The notes below the pieces were generated by a model. The model saw only the letters and a list, made by a program, of their open reading frames with translations, ran no database searches and was not told the origin of the DNA. This document shows, piece after piece, positions 24,271-32,208 of a DNA stretch of 64,000 nucleotides (position 1 is its first letter; each line of letters starts with the position of its first letter). The stretch is from Sphaerisporangium fuscum (GTDB taxonomy: Bacteria; Actinomycetota; Actinomycetes; Streptosporangiales; Streptosporangiaceae): positions 159,403 to 223,402 of the forward strand of contig NZ_JAHDTF010000021.1 in the NCBI RefSeq assembly GCF_018531465.1. Reading direction: 5' to 3'. Both the position numbers and the translations under genes were made by a program.

Positions 24271-25296
24271 ATGACCATCAAAACGTACCTGCCTGCCCTG
24301 GACTGCGAATTCCGGCCGGTGGGTGCCGTATACGGACACGGCGACGGCGTTCTCGGCGTGGTCGAATTCGCCGATCGGCCGGGCGGCCCGACGTTGCGGG
24401 ACGGCCATCCGGCCCTGGCCGTCCCGATGTCCGGCGCGGCGGGGCCGGGGTTCACGGAAGTGTGGCGCACCGCCGCGCCCGTCGCGATCGGGGCGTACAA
24501 GGGACTCACGTACGCACACGACGGGGAGCACCTGTTCTGCTGCGGGGCGACCGGCGAGGACGAGGACTACCTGACGTCGACCGAGGCGGCCTACCTGGCG
24601 GCACTCGAACTGATCGACCGCCTCGATTACCGGAACGTCGTCCGGGTGTGGAACATGGTCCACAGGATCAACGAGGCGGACGGCCAGGGGCACGATCTGT
24701 ACATGCGATTCTGCGCCGGCCGGGCCCAGGCCTTCGAACGACGTCAGGTCTCGGCGAAACTCATGCCCGCGGCGACCTGCGTCGGCAGCCACGGCGGCGG
24801 GGTGGCGTTCTATTTTCTGGCGTGCCGTTCCGGTGGCGTCGTCAATATCGAGAACCCCAGGCAGACGCCTGCCTACGAATATCCCTCCCGATACGGAATC
24901 AAGCCGCCCAGCTTCGCCCGTGCGACCTGTCTTTCGTCAGACGGGTCCGGCTCCCTTTTCATTTCGGGCACGGCCAGCATCATCGGTTCGGAAACCGTTC
25001 ACCAGGACGACGTCGAACGGCAGTGCGTCACGACCCTGGACAATATCGCCGCTCTGGTGAGCCGGGAGAACCTGGCGAATCACGGCATCGACGCCGCCCC
25101 CACGCTGAAGGACCTCGACAACGTGAAGGTGTACGTCAAGCACGCGGCCGACATCCCCGTCGTACGGCGGATCTGCTCCACCGCCCTCGCCTCCGAGGCG
25201 GCGGTGGCCTACCTGAACGTGGACATCTGCCGCGACGACCTCCTGGTCGAGATCGAGGGCATCATCCCCCCGTCCCACCTCACCACCACGCCCTGA
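24271..25296 (+). CDS. chorismatase (FkbO/Hyg5/XanB2 family)
   Basis: The enzyme has 341 residues, the family's usual length. Characteristic segments are NMVHRINEADGQGHDLYMRFCAGRAQAF, PAATCVGSHGGGVAFYFLACRSGG, VENPRQ-like VNIENPRQTPAYEYP, YGIKPPSFARAT, LFISGTASIIGSETVHQDDVERQ and the C-terminal DICRDDLLVEIEG, where Glu329 should be the catalytic acid. Members convert chorismate to pyruvate plus either a dihydroxycyclohexadiene carboxylate (FkbO/RapK) or 3-/4-hydroxybenzoate (Hyg5/XanB2). Subtype is not assigned here. No polyketide synthase or other aromatic biosynthetic gene is in the window. I chose ATG 24271 because homologues begin near this point; the frame opens at 24199. GC content is a little lower than in its surroundings. 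Confidence 0.9.
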   Translation: MTIKTYLPALDCEFRPVGAVYGHGDGVLGVVEFADRPGGPTLRDGHPALAVPMSGAAGPGFTEVWRTAAPVAIGAYKGLTYAHDGEHLFCCGATGEDEDYLTSTEAAYLAALELIDRLDYRNVVRVWNMVHRINEADGQGHDLYMRFCAGRAQAFERRQVSAKLMPAATCVGSHGGGVAFYFLACRSGGVVNIENPRQTPAYEYPSRYGIKPPSFARATCLSSDGSGSLFISGTASIIGSETVHQDDVERQCVTTLDNIAALVSRENLANHGIDAAPTLKDLDNVKVYVKHAADIPVVRRICSTALASEAAVAYLNVDICRDDLLVEIEGIIPPSHLTTTP

Positions 25297-25362
25297 GGCC
25301 ACAGGAACGACGCGGAAACCCCCTCTACAGCGCCTCAAGGACGCGCCCGAGGGCCTCCGACG

Positions 25363-26076
25363 TCAAGCAAGGCGCCAGCAGGCCCAGACGGTCTTGCCGG
25401 GAGTGCCGTGCAACGGGATGACGCCGCATTCGTCGGCGAGCGCTTCGATGATGGCCAGGCCACGACCATGGACGGCGTCAATGCCGAGATCGAGCCGCCG
25501 AGGTTGCGCAGGGCCGTGGTCGGTGACCTGGACCCGCAGGTCCTCGGCCGCCGACAGGTCGAGCCTGACCGGCGGCCTGCCGTACGAGATCGCGTTGGCC
25601 AGCAACTCCCCGACCACCAGGACCACATCGTCGGCGAGGGGCCGCAGCGACCAGGAGACGAGGACGTCGCTCACCATGCCGCGGGTCTTGCCGATCACCG
25701 ACAGGTCCGGCGGCAGATCCCAGCAGGCGGTCCGCAGGCCGGCCGGCACTTCGGTCATGGCGACTCCTGAAGGTGAGGGGGTTCCCGAAAACGGGCTGTG
25801 CGCGGAGCCGACGCCTTCGGCCTCGCGCATGAGATGGCGCAACTCGGCTGGCGTGCGAGCCTCGACGAGTAGAGGTTCAGGGGTCACGCGGAGAGCTACC
25901 GCGTAGAAACGGCGCGCGCCCACGCCGTACCAGATGACCCAGCCGGGCTCGATCTGGTTCAACTGCTGGGCGGCGGCCTGCTCAGCGGGATCCCATACGC
26001 GCGGAGCGACGTACGTTGTGGGCTCGCCACGCCGATGTCGTCCCCGCCGCGGCACTCTCGCCTCAGGATCGGTCAT
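25363..26076 (-). CDS. RsbW-like ATP-binding protein with N-terminal extension
   Basis: The protein has 237 residues. The N-terminal ~105 residues form a separate small domain (LNQIEPGWVIWYGVGARRFYAVALRVTPEPLLVEARTPAELRHLMREAEG), a type common in actinomycete genes of unknown function. The C-terminal ~125 residues are a HATPase_c domain with N-box VGELLANAISYG, G1-like VTDHGPAQP and G2-like GRGLAIIEALADE. This domain type occurs in anti-sigma-factor serine kinases. Its 5' end overlaps the 3' end of the second ATPase gene by 14 bases, so the two are co-translated. Confidence 0.82.
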   Translation of the reverse strand: MTDPEARVPRRGRHRRGEPTTYVAPRVWDPAEQAAAQQLNQIEPGWVIWYGVGARRFYAVALRVTPEPLLVEARTPAELRHLMREAEGVGSAHSPFSGTPSPSGVAMTEVPAGLRTACWDLPPDLSVIGKTRGMVSDVLVSWSLRPLADDVVLVVGELLANAISYGRPPVRLDLSAAEDLRVQVTDHGPAQPRRLDLGIDAVHGRGLAIIEALADECGVIPLHGTPGKTVWACWRLA

Positions 26077-26455
26077 GCGGGGCCCTCCTCAGCGGGAGAA
26101 GGACCCAGGCGACATGTCCCTGCCCTGCGATCTTCCTGGCGCCGAACTCGACGACCGCCCGGGACACGACGGCCCATGAGCCATCCGCCCTCCCGCCGCC
26201 GACCGGAACATCGGGATCACATGCCTCGATCACCACGCTCGTCTCGGAGGCGATGACGCGAAGGTGCACCCTCTCCGACAAGGGCGTGTGCCGCACGGCT
26301 GCCGTCATCAGTTCTCTCGTGACCCTCAGGGCAAGGTCGACCTGATCGAACTGCAGGCTGCGGAGGATCGCGCCCATCCACGTACATGCGGCCTCGACAG
26401 CCGCCGGTTCCCCCGGAAACGCCTGCTGGAAGGGCTCGCCCATCACGGTCACCAT
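26063..26455 (-). CDS. degenerate RsbW-like ATP-binding protein
   Basis: The protein has 130 residues. It resembles a HATPase_c fold (FPGEPAAVEAACTWMGAILRSL, VDLALRVTRELMTAAVRHTPL, VVIEACDPDVPVGG), but the N-box Asn is replaced (TAAVRH) and the glycine-rich lid is poor. It may therefore bind ATP weakly or act only as a partner. The AGGA five to eight bases upstream favours ATG 26455 over the earlier ATG at 26485. It is the first gene of a two-gene unit with the full-length ATPase, divergent from the GntR gene across a palindrome. Confidence 0.72.
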   Translation of the reverse strand: MVTVMGEPFQQAFPGEPAAVEAACTWMGAILRSLQFDQVDLALRVTRELMTAAVRHTPLSERVHLRVIASETSVVIEACDPDVPVGGGRADGSWAVVSRAVVEFGARKIAGQGHVAWVLLPLRRAPHDRS

Positions 26456-26488
26456 CAGCTTCCTAGGCAGATTGAGTAGCTGCATGCA

Positions 26489-26502
26489 CAGCTTGCAAGC
26501 TG
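26489..26502. promoter_or_regulatory. 14-bp palindrome between gntR and the ATPase pair
   Basis: CAGCTTGCAAGCTG is a perfect palindrome. The octamer AGCTGCAT also occurs as a direct repeat at 26478-26485 and 26498-26505. It lies 26 bases before the gntR start and 33 bases before the divergent start, so it is a good candidate GntR operator controlling both directions. Confidence 0.55.
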
Positions 26503-26528
26503 CATAGGCAACCCGTCAAGCTATTCGG

Positions 26529-27308
26529 GTGGATCACGAAACCGATCGACCCGTGTACGTGCGGATCGCGGATGAGCTGCGGGCTCGCATCCTGTCCGGA
26601 GAGCTGACGGAAGGGGACCGGCTTCCGTCGTCGCCCGAGATCGCCAAGACGTACGGCGTGGCGCGCAACACGGCGTCGGACGCCTTGGGCCTGCTGGTCA
26701 CCGAAGGTCTGGCGGTGGCACGTCCGGGATCGGGAACGTACGTGCGCACGCGACCACGGCGTCGTCGGCTGGTACGTAACTGGCACCGGAACGCGGTCGG
26801 CGGCAGTCCGTTCGCCCAGTCGATGACCGACTACGCGCAGAGCGGCACGTGGGACTACGAGAGCCGCACCGCTCACGCCTCAACTGACGTACGAGAGCGA
26901 CTGGCGCTGCCGGCATCTGAGGGCGACGAGCCGGATGTGATGTTCACCAGATATGTCTTCCGCGGCGACGGAGAGCCCGTCCAGCTCAGCAGCAGCTGGG
27001 AACCGCTGGCGTTGACACGTGGCACACCTGTCGTGTTGCCGGAAGACGGTCCTCACGCGGGACGTGGAGTGGTCGAACGAATGCGGCAGATCGGTGTGGA
27101 GATCACACATGCCGCCGAGGTCGTCTCGGCTCGTCAGGCACTCGCCGAAGAGGCCACCGCGCTCGACATCTCCCCCGGAGCGATCGTGCTCACGATCGAG
27201 CGCACCTACTATGCCGACGCCCGCCCGGTGGAGACCGCCGACATCGTGATCCCTGTCGACAGGCACCAGGTGGTGTACGGCACCTCCATATGGGACAAGA
27301 CGGATTGA
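26529..27308 (+). CDS. GntR family regulator with UTRA domain (HutC subfamily)
   Basis: The protein has 259 residues. The N-terminal winged helix is VYVRIADELRARILSGELTEGDRLPSSPEIAKTYGVARNTASDALGLLVTEGLAVARPGSGTYV. After a basic linker (RTRPRRRRLVR) comes a UTRA ligand-binding domain with VMFTRYVFRGDGEPVQLSSSWEPL and the C-terminal LTIERTYYADARPVETADIVIPVDRHQVVY. It probably autoregulates and controls the divergent ATPase pair through the palindrome at 26489. The ligand is unknown. The GTG has no clear ribosome site. Confidence 0.92.
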   Translation: MDHETDRPVYVRIADELRARILSGELTEGDRLPSSPEIAKTYGVARNTASDALGLLVTEGLAVARPGSGTYVRTRPRRRRLVRNWHRNAVGGSPFAQSMTDYAQSGTWDYESRTAHASTDVRERLALPASEGDEPDVMFTRYVFRGDGEPVQLSSSWEPLALTRGTPVVLPEDGPHAGRGVVERMRQIGVEITHAAEVVSARQALAEEATALDISPGAIVLTIERTYYADARPVETADIVIPVDRHQVVYGTSIWDKTD

Positions 27309-27395
27309 CCCTCGAATGATCGACCGCGCCAGGAGACCACGCCAGGCTGCGGCGCGGTGAGGTCCGGGGGAGGCGAGGGTCGCCTCAAATAAGGC

Positions 27396-27413
27396 GTGCC
27401 GAAGGCACCTTTT
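27396..27413 (+). terminator. short intrinsic terminator after gntR
   Basis: GTGCC-GAA-GGCAC is followed by CTTTT, the only classic hairpin-plus-T-run seen in this area. It lies 87 bases after the gntR stop. Confidence 0.55.
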
Positions 27414-27446
27414 CCCGGCGCGTGGCGCCAAGCGTCACGCGCCGGG
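27414..27446. terminator. 11-bp GC-rich hairpin after the thiolase gene
   Basis: CCCGGCGCGTG (27414-27424) pairs with CACGCGCCGGG (27436-27446). It is 17 bases after the thiolase stop on the minus strand and directly abuts the gntR terminator, so it serves the convergent pair. Confidence 0.6.
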
Positions 27447-27463
27447 GCCGTCTCAGAAGAGCG

Positions 27464-28693
27464 TCAGGCCGACGGGACGGTGATGATCAGGGCGTCGCCC
27501 TGGCCGCCGCCGCCGCACAGGCCCGCCGCGCCCGTGCCGCCGCCGCGGCGGCGGAGTTCGTGGGCGAGGGTCAGGACGATGCGGGCGCCCGAAGCGCCGA
27601 TGGGGTGCCCGAGGGCGATGCCGCCGCCGTTGACGTTGACCTTGTCCTCCGGCACGCCGAGCTCCTTGGACGACTGGAGCACGACGGCGGCGAAGGCCTC
27701 GTTGATCTCGATCAGGTCGAGGTCGTCGACGGTGAGGCCCTGCTTGCCGAGGGCGTGGCGGATGGCGTTGGCCGGCTGCGACTGCAGGGAGTTGTCCGGG
27801 CCCGCGACGTTGCCGTGGGCGCCGATCTCGGCGAGCCAGCTCAGCCCGAGCTCCTCGGCCTTGGCCTTGGACATCACCACGACCGCGCAGGCCCCGTCGG
27901 AGATCTGGGACGACGACCCGGCCGTGATCGTGCCGTCCGAGGCGAACGCGGGCCGCAGCCTGGCGAGCACCTCGGCAGTGGTGTCGGGGCGGACACCCTC
28001 GTCGGCCGAGACCACGATCGGGTCGCCCTTGCGCTGCGGCAGGGTGACCGGGACGATCTCGTCGTCGAACCGGCCGTCCTTGGCCGCCGCCGCGGCGAGC
28101 TGGTGCGAGCGGGCGGCGAAGGCGTCCTGCTCCTCGCGGCCGAGGCCGAGCCGGGTGTTGTGCCGCTCGGTCGACTCGCCCATCGCGACCTGGTCGAACG
28201 CGTCGGTGAGGCCGTCGAAGGCCATCGCGTCGACGATCTCGGCGCCGCCGTACTTCACGCCCTTGCGCAGCCCGGGCAGCAGGTGCGGGGCGTTGGTCAT
28301 GGACTCCATGCCGCCCGCGACCACGATGTCGAACTCGCCGGCGCGGATCAGCTGGTCGGCCAGGGCGATGGCGTCGAGGCCGGACAGGCAGACCTTGTTG
28401 ATCGTCAACGACGGCACGGTCATGGGGATGCCGGCCTTCACGGCGGCCTGCCGCGAGGGGATCTGGCCGGCGCCTGCCTGCAGGACCTGGCCCATGATGA
28501 CGTACTGCACCTGCTCGGGCGCGACTCCCGAGCGTTCCAGGGCCGCCTTGATGGCGATCCCGCCCAGTTCGACGGCGGACAGGCCGGAAAGGGAGCCGAG
28601 CAACCGGCCGATGGGGGTGCGGGCCCCGGCCACGATCACCGATCGCGACATGCCGGACGCCGTAGCGGGAGAACTGGACACCAGAACCTCCAT
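27464..28693 (-). CDS. acetyl-CoA C-acetyltransferase (thiolase)
   Basis: The enzyme has 409 residues. The thiolase signatures are NKVCLSGLDAIALA with nucleophile Cys102, GGMESMTNAPHLLPG, EINEAFAA, NVNGGGIALGHPIGASGARI (His) and LCGGGGQGDA (second Cys). It condenses two acetyl-CoA or cleaves acetoacetyl-CoA. The same gene neighbours methylmalonyl-CoA epimerase and the polarity coiled-coil genes in Streptomyces. The ATG at 28693 gives a ~14-residue extension before MSRSVIVAGARTPIGR; that internal Met has no ribosome site. It is divergent from the epimerase gene. Confidence 0.92.
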   Translation of the reverse strand: MEVLVSSSPATASGMSRSVIVAGARTPIGRLLGSLSGLSAVELGGIAIKAALERSGVAPEQVQYVIMGQVLQAGAGQIPSRQAAVKAGIPMTVPSLTINKVCLSGLDAIALADQLIRAGEFDIVVAGGMESMTNAPHLLPGLRKGVKYGGAEIVDAMAFDGLTDAFDQVAMGESTERHNTRLGLGREEQDAFAARSHQLAAAAAKDGRFDDEIVPVTLPQRKGDPIVVSADEGVRPDTTAEVLARLRPAFASDGTITAGSSSQISDGACAVVVMSKAKAEELGLSWLAEIGAHGNVAGPDNSLQSQPANAIRHALGKQGLTVDDLDLIEINEAFAAVVLQSSKELGVPEDKVNVNGGGIALGHPIGASGARIVLTLAHELRRRGGGTGAAGLCGGGGQGDALIITVPSA

Positions 28694-28833
28694 GATGGGC
28701 TCTTGGACGACTTTGCCACCATACCTAGGACGAACCACCCGGCCCGCGCGAGGCCTCCGGTATGGCCGACAAGGGGCTCGCCGGGGACATTCCCGGCCCG
28801 CGCGGACCGCGAACGCGGACGGAGGGACACGCA

Positions 28834-29262
28834 ATGCTGCTGAGAATCGACCACGTGGGCATCGCCTGCGAGAATCTCGATGAGAAGATCGCGTTCTACC
28901 AGTCGACCTTCGGGGTGACAGTGGTCAGCCGCGAGGTCAACGAGGAGCAGGGGGTGAAAGAAGCCATGTTGCACGTGGCCGACGGCGAGGGAGGCGGGTC
29001 CTACATCCAGTTGCTGGAACCGCTCCACCCCGATACCCCCGTGGGGAAGTTCCTCGCGAAGCGTGGTGAGGGCCTTCACCACGTGGCCTACGGCGTGAGC
29101 GACATCACCCAGGCGATCGAGCAGATCGGCGGTACGGGGGTGCGATTGATCGACAAGCAGCCCCGGCACGGCGCAATGGGCACCTCAATCGCGTTTCTTC
29201 ATCCGAAAGATGTGGGAGGAGTCTTGACAGAGCTGGTCGAGTCCCCCCCTCGTCCGTCCTAG
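28834..29262 (+). CDS. mce: methylmalonyl-CoA epimerase
   Basis: The 142-residue VOC-fold enzyme interconverts (2S)- and (2R)-methylmalonyl-CoA between propionyl-CoA carboxylase and the B12-dependent mutase. Visible motifs are LRIDHVGIACENLDEKIAFYQSTFGV (first metal His), YIQLLEPL, GEGLHHVAYGVSDI (second His) and AFLHPKDVGGVLTELVE (Glu ligand). GGAGGG at 28821-28826 supports the ATG. A PduO-type cobalamin adenosyltransferase further along the window (41.6 kb) makes the cofactor of the next enzyme in this route. Confidence 0.93.
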   Translation: MLLRIDHVGIACENLDEKIAFYQSTFGVTVVSREVNEEQGVKEAMLHVADGEGGGSYIQLLEPLHPDTPVGKFLAKRGEGLHHVAYGVSDITQAIEQIGGTGVRLIDKQPRHGAMGTSIAFLHPKDVGGVLTELVESPPRPS

Positions 29263-29532
29263 CAGTCGAAACTTAACAATGGCTTATTCGTAACAAGTCG
29301 CGCAGAAAGTCGGACGGGACCTCCAATTCGGCAACACCGGAGTACGCTGGCGTACCACCGGACGTGGACCCCGCCATGGATGGGCAAGCCGAGCAGGATG
29401 ATCATGGGCGAGCGCCAGCGAGCCCTTGTGAGCCGCGCTCCGCGAGCGCGACCACGGGCACGGGTCCCCGCCTCGGATGTCCGCCCCCCGTCCGGCCCGT
29501 GTAGCCGTCTCGACAACCCAGGATCGAGCCTC

Positions 29533-30837
29533 ATGCAGTCCGACATCGACGCCCAGCTGAACAATTTCTTTGAAGACGCCCCCACGCGGGAATTCGACGT
29601 GGTTCTCCGTGGCTACGACCGGCACCAGGTTCACGACCACCTGAAGCAACTTGACACAGAGTTGCGACAGGCCCGTGAGCAGCTTTCCGCATTGCAACGT
29701 GAGCTGGCCGACTCCCAGCGCCAGCTGCAGGAGCAGGAGCGCCCGACCTATTCCGGGCTCGGTGCTCGTATCGAGCAGTTGCTGCGCCTTGCGGAGGAGC
29801 AGGCCACCGAGCTGGTCCAGGCGGCGCGGTCCGAGGCGAACGAGATCAAGGCGGCCGCGAAGGTCGACGCGGCGGAGCTGCGGGCCGCCGCCGAGAACGA
29901 AGCCGCCGAGAAGCGCGCGCTGGCCACCCGTGAGGCCGAGGAGATGCGCACCACCGCCGAGCGTGAGGCCGAGGACATCCGCTCCACCGCGCGGCGCGAG
30001 TCCGACGAGCTGACCTCCACCACCGAGCGCGAGGTCGCCAAGCTGCGGGCCACCGCCGACCACGAGGTCGCCGAGAAGCGCGCCGACGCCGAGCGTGAGA
30101 TCGCCAAGCTGCGCACCACCACCGAGCGCGAGGTCGCCCAGCTGCGGGCCAACACCAAGCGCGAGCGCGACGAGGTGCTCACCACGGCCAAGCGCCAGGC
30201 CGACGAGATGCGGGCCCAGGCCCAGCGCGTGCTGGAGGAGTCCGAGGCCAAGCGGGCGCAGGACGAGGCCGAGTTCGAGATCCAGCTGGCCGCCCGCCGC
30301 GAGGAGGCCGAGCGGCAGGAGTCCGAGCGTCACGCCACCGCCCAGGCGGCCACCCAGAAGCTCGTCGCCGAGGCCGAGCAGCGCGCCGCGACCGCCGAGC
30401 AGCGGGCCACCAAGGCCACCCAGCAGGCCGAGCAGAGCCGCCGCGAGGCCGACACCCATGCCAAGCAGCTGCTCGCCAACGCCCGCAAGAACGCCGACCA
30501 GCTGGTCGCCGAGGCCAAGGCCAGCGCCGAGACGATCGTGTCGGAGGCCAAGGCCGAGGCCGAGCGCAACCGCACGGTCGCGCAGCGCCAGGTCGACGAG
30601 CTGACCCGCCAGCGCGACAGCATCACCAGCCACCTCGCGCAGCTGCGCCAGCTGCTCGGCGGCGCGCCGCTGCCGGGCATGGAGGAGGCCCCGGCGGTCG
30701 CCCCGGCCCCGCCGAAGCCCGCGCTGGCTCCGACGCCGAGCGTGAGCGAGAAGCCCGCCCCGGCACCGGCACCGGCACCGGCGTCGACCACCACCACCTC
30801 CGCCGCGGACGACGACTCAGAGTGGTGGCAGGAGTAA
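29533..30837 (+). CDS. Scy/FilP-like coiled-coil polarity protein
   Basis: The protein has 434 residues. A short DivIVA-like head (DAPTREFDVVLRGYDRHQVHDHLKQLDTEL, ~10-45) precedes a very long coiled coil (~45-365). The coiled coil consists of repeated units such as EREVAKLRATADHEV, EREIAKLRTTTEREV and EAKASAETIVSEAKAEAER. A Pro/Ala-rich linker and the acidic tail DDDSEWWQE follow. In Streptomyces the neighbours of mce at this position are Scy (very long) and FilP (~310 residues), which organise the hyphal tip with DivIVA; here one protein of intermediate length occupies the position. I chose ATG 29533, upstream of the conserved head, and rejected the longer frame from 29380. A strong terminator follows. 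Confidence 0.82.
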   Translation: MQSDIDAQLNNFFEDAPTREFDVVLRGYDRHQVHDHLKQLDTELRQAREQLSALQRELADSQRQLQEQERPTYSGLGARIEQLLRLAEEQATELVQAARSEANEIKAAAKVDAAELRAAAENEAAEKRALATREAEEMRTTAEREAEDIRSTARRESDELTSTTEREVAKLRATADHEVAEKRADAEREIAKLRTTTEREVAQLRANTKRERDEVLTTAKRQADEMRAQAQRVLEESEAKRAQDEAEFEIQLAARREEAERQESERHATAQAATQKLVAEAEQRAATAEQRATKATQQAEQSRREADTHAKQLLANARKNADQLVAEAKASAETIVSEAKAEAERNRTVAQRQVDELTRQRDSITSHLAQLRQLLGGAPLPGMEEAPAVAPAPPKPALAPTPSVSEKPAPAPAPAPASTTTTSAADDDSEWWQE

Positions 30838-30874
30838 CAACCTCACCACCAAAGGGGCGTTAGGGACGGCTATC

Positions 30875-30911
30875 AGGAGAGCCTGGCGATCTCGTATCGC
30901 TAGGCTCTCCT
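30875..30911 (+). terminator. 16-bp hairpin terminator
   Basis: AGGAGAGCCTGGCGAT pairs with ATCGCTAGGCTCTCCT (one G-U pair) across the loop CTCGT, followed by CTGTTGTCC. It ends the coiled-coil gene, 38 bases after its stop. Confidence 0.8.
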
Positions 30912-30947
30912 CTGTTGTCCGCCCGTTCGATGCCTCTAGGAGCAGCA

Positions 30948-32186
30948 GTGCCCGATTCCGCCCCGGAGACGGTGCCCTCACCTCGCGCCCCGGGTGGCCC
31001 GGACGGCGCAGGAGAGGCGACGGACATCCTGCCCGTGACGCCGTCGGCGCCGCCCTCCGGTGCCGCCGCCCGGACGGCGACCGCGTCCGTCCCGCGTGCC
31101 GAGGACGACCACGCGGACGGCTCGGCGGCGGAGGCGCTGCCGTACGGCGTGCCCGGGAAGCCGCTGACCCGCGGCCCCTTCCTGTGGGGCCTGACAGCCG
31201 CTCTCGGCGTGCTGACGGCCTGGGGGCTGGCTCAGGCCCTCGTCAGCGCCCGCAGTGTGATCGTGCTGATCGTGGTGGCGGCGTTCCTCGCGGTCGGGCT
31301 GAACCCCATCGTCGAGGCGTTGCAGGGATGGGGCCTGCACCGGCGCTGGGCGATCTCCATCGTCTTCCTCGGCGTGATCGTCTTCTTCGTGCTGTTCGGG
31401 CTGGCCATCGTCCCGCCGGTGAGCCAGGAGACCAGCGACTTCGTCAAGGCCGTGCCGGGCTACGTGCAGGACCTCCTGGCGAACCCCACGATCAAGCGGC
31501 TGGACGCCGACTACCAGATCCTCAACAAGCTGCAGGACTACATCACCAACGGCGGTCTCGGCGCCACCCTGGCCGGCGGCATCCTGGGTGCCGGCGCGGT
31601 GGTGGTCGACGCGTTCTTCTCCGGGTTCTCGCTGCTGGTGCTGACGCTGTACTTCCTCGGGTCACTCCCGGCGATCAAGGAGTACCTGCTCTTGCTGGTG
31701 CCGGCGACCCGTCGTCCCCGCACCCGGGCGATCGGGGACGAGATCCTCGACGGCATCGGCGGGTACGTGGCGGGCAACGTGCTCATCTCGGTGATCGCCG
31801 GTGGCCTGTCCTGGCTGTTCCTGACGTTCGCGGGGGCCAAGTACGCCTTGGCGCTGGCGCTGGTCGTCGCGGTAACCGACCTCATCCCGCTGGTGGGCGC
31901 GACGGTCGGCGCGGTGCTGGTGTCCGCGGTCGGGTTCCTGCAGTCGGTGCCGCTGGGCATCGCCTGCGTGGTGTTCTTCGTGATCTACCAGCAGGTCGAG
32001 AACTACGTGATCTACCCGCGCGTGATGAGCCGGTCGGTCGACGTGGCCCCGGCGGTGTCGGTGATCGCCGCGTTGTTCGGCGGGGCGCTGCTCGGGGCGG
32101 TGGGCGCGCTGCTCGCGATACCGGTGGCCGCCGCGGTGGCACTGATCATCCGCGAGGTCCTGCTCCCCCGCCAGGCCCGGCTGTGA
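30948..32186 (+). CDS. AI-2E family transporter (TerC/YhhQ-like DUF20 permease)
   Basis: The protein has 412 residues. About 65 N-terminal residues are Pro/Ala-rich and disordered. Eight membrane segments follow, with family features LIVVAAFLAVGLNPIVEALQ, RRWAISIVFLGVI, the exported helical segment VPGYVQDLLANPTIKRLD, and VTDLIPLVGATVGAVLVSAVG with YQQVENYVIYPRVMSRSVDV near the end. Family members export varied small molecules or act as Na+/H+ antiporters; autoinducer-2 export is known for only some. AGGAG five bases before GTG 30948 fixes the start. It converges on the SDR gene with 22 bases between. Confidence 0.88.
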   Translation: MPDSAPETVPSPRAPGGPDGAGEATDILPVTPSAPPSGAAARTATASVPRAEDDHADGSAAEALPYGVPGKPLTRGPFLWGLTAALGVLTAWGLAQALVSARSVIVLIVVAAFLAVGLNPIVEALQGWGLHRRWAISIVFLGVIVFFVLFGLAIVPPVSQETSDFVKAVPGYVQDLLANPTIKRLDADYQILNKLQDYITNGGLGATLAGGILGAGAVVVDAFFSGFSLLVLTLYFLGSLPAIKEYLLLLVPATRRPRTRAIGDEILDGIGGYVAGNVLISVIAGGLSWLFLTFAGAKYALALALVVAVTDLIPLVGATVGAVLVSAVGFLQSVPLGIACVVFFVIYQQVENYVIYPRVMSRSVDVAPAVSVIAALFGGALLGAVGALLAIPVAAAVALIIREVLLPRQARL

Positions 32187-32208
32187 CGGGGCCGGGCCCG
32201 GCGGACGG

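Noticed and set aside
20774..27308. Complete biosynthetic gene cluster around the chorismatase
   Set aside because: No polyketide synthase, NRPS, carrier protein or dedicated transporter is present; the neighbouring genes are generic oxidoreductase, VOC and regulatory genes.
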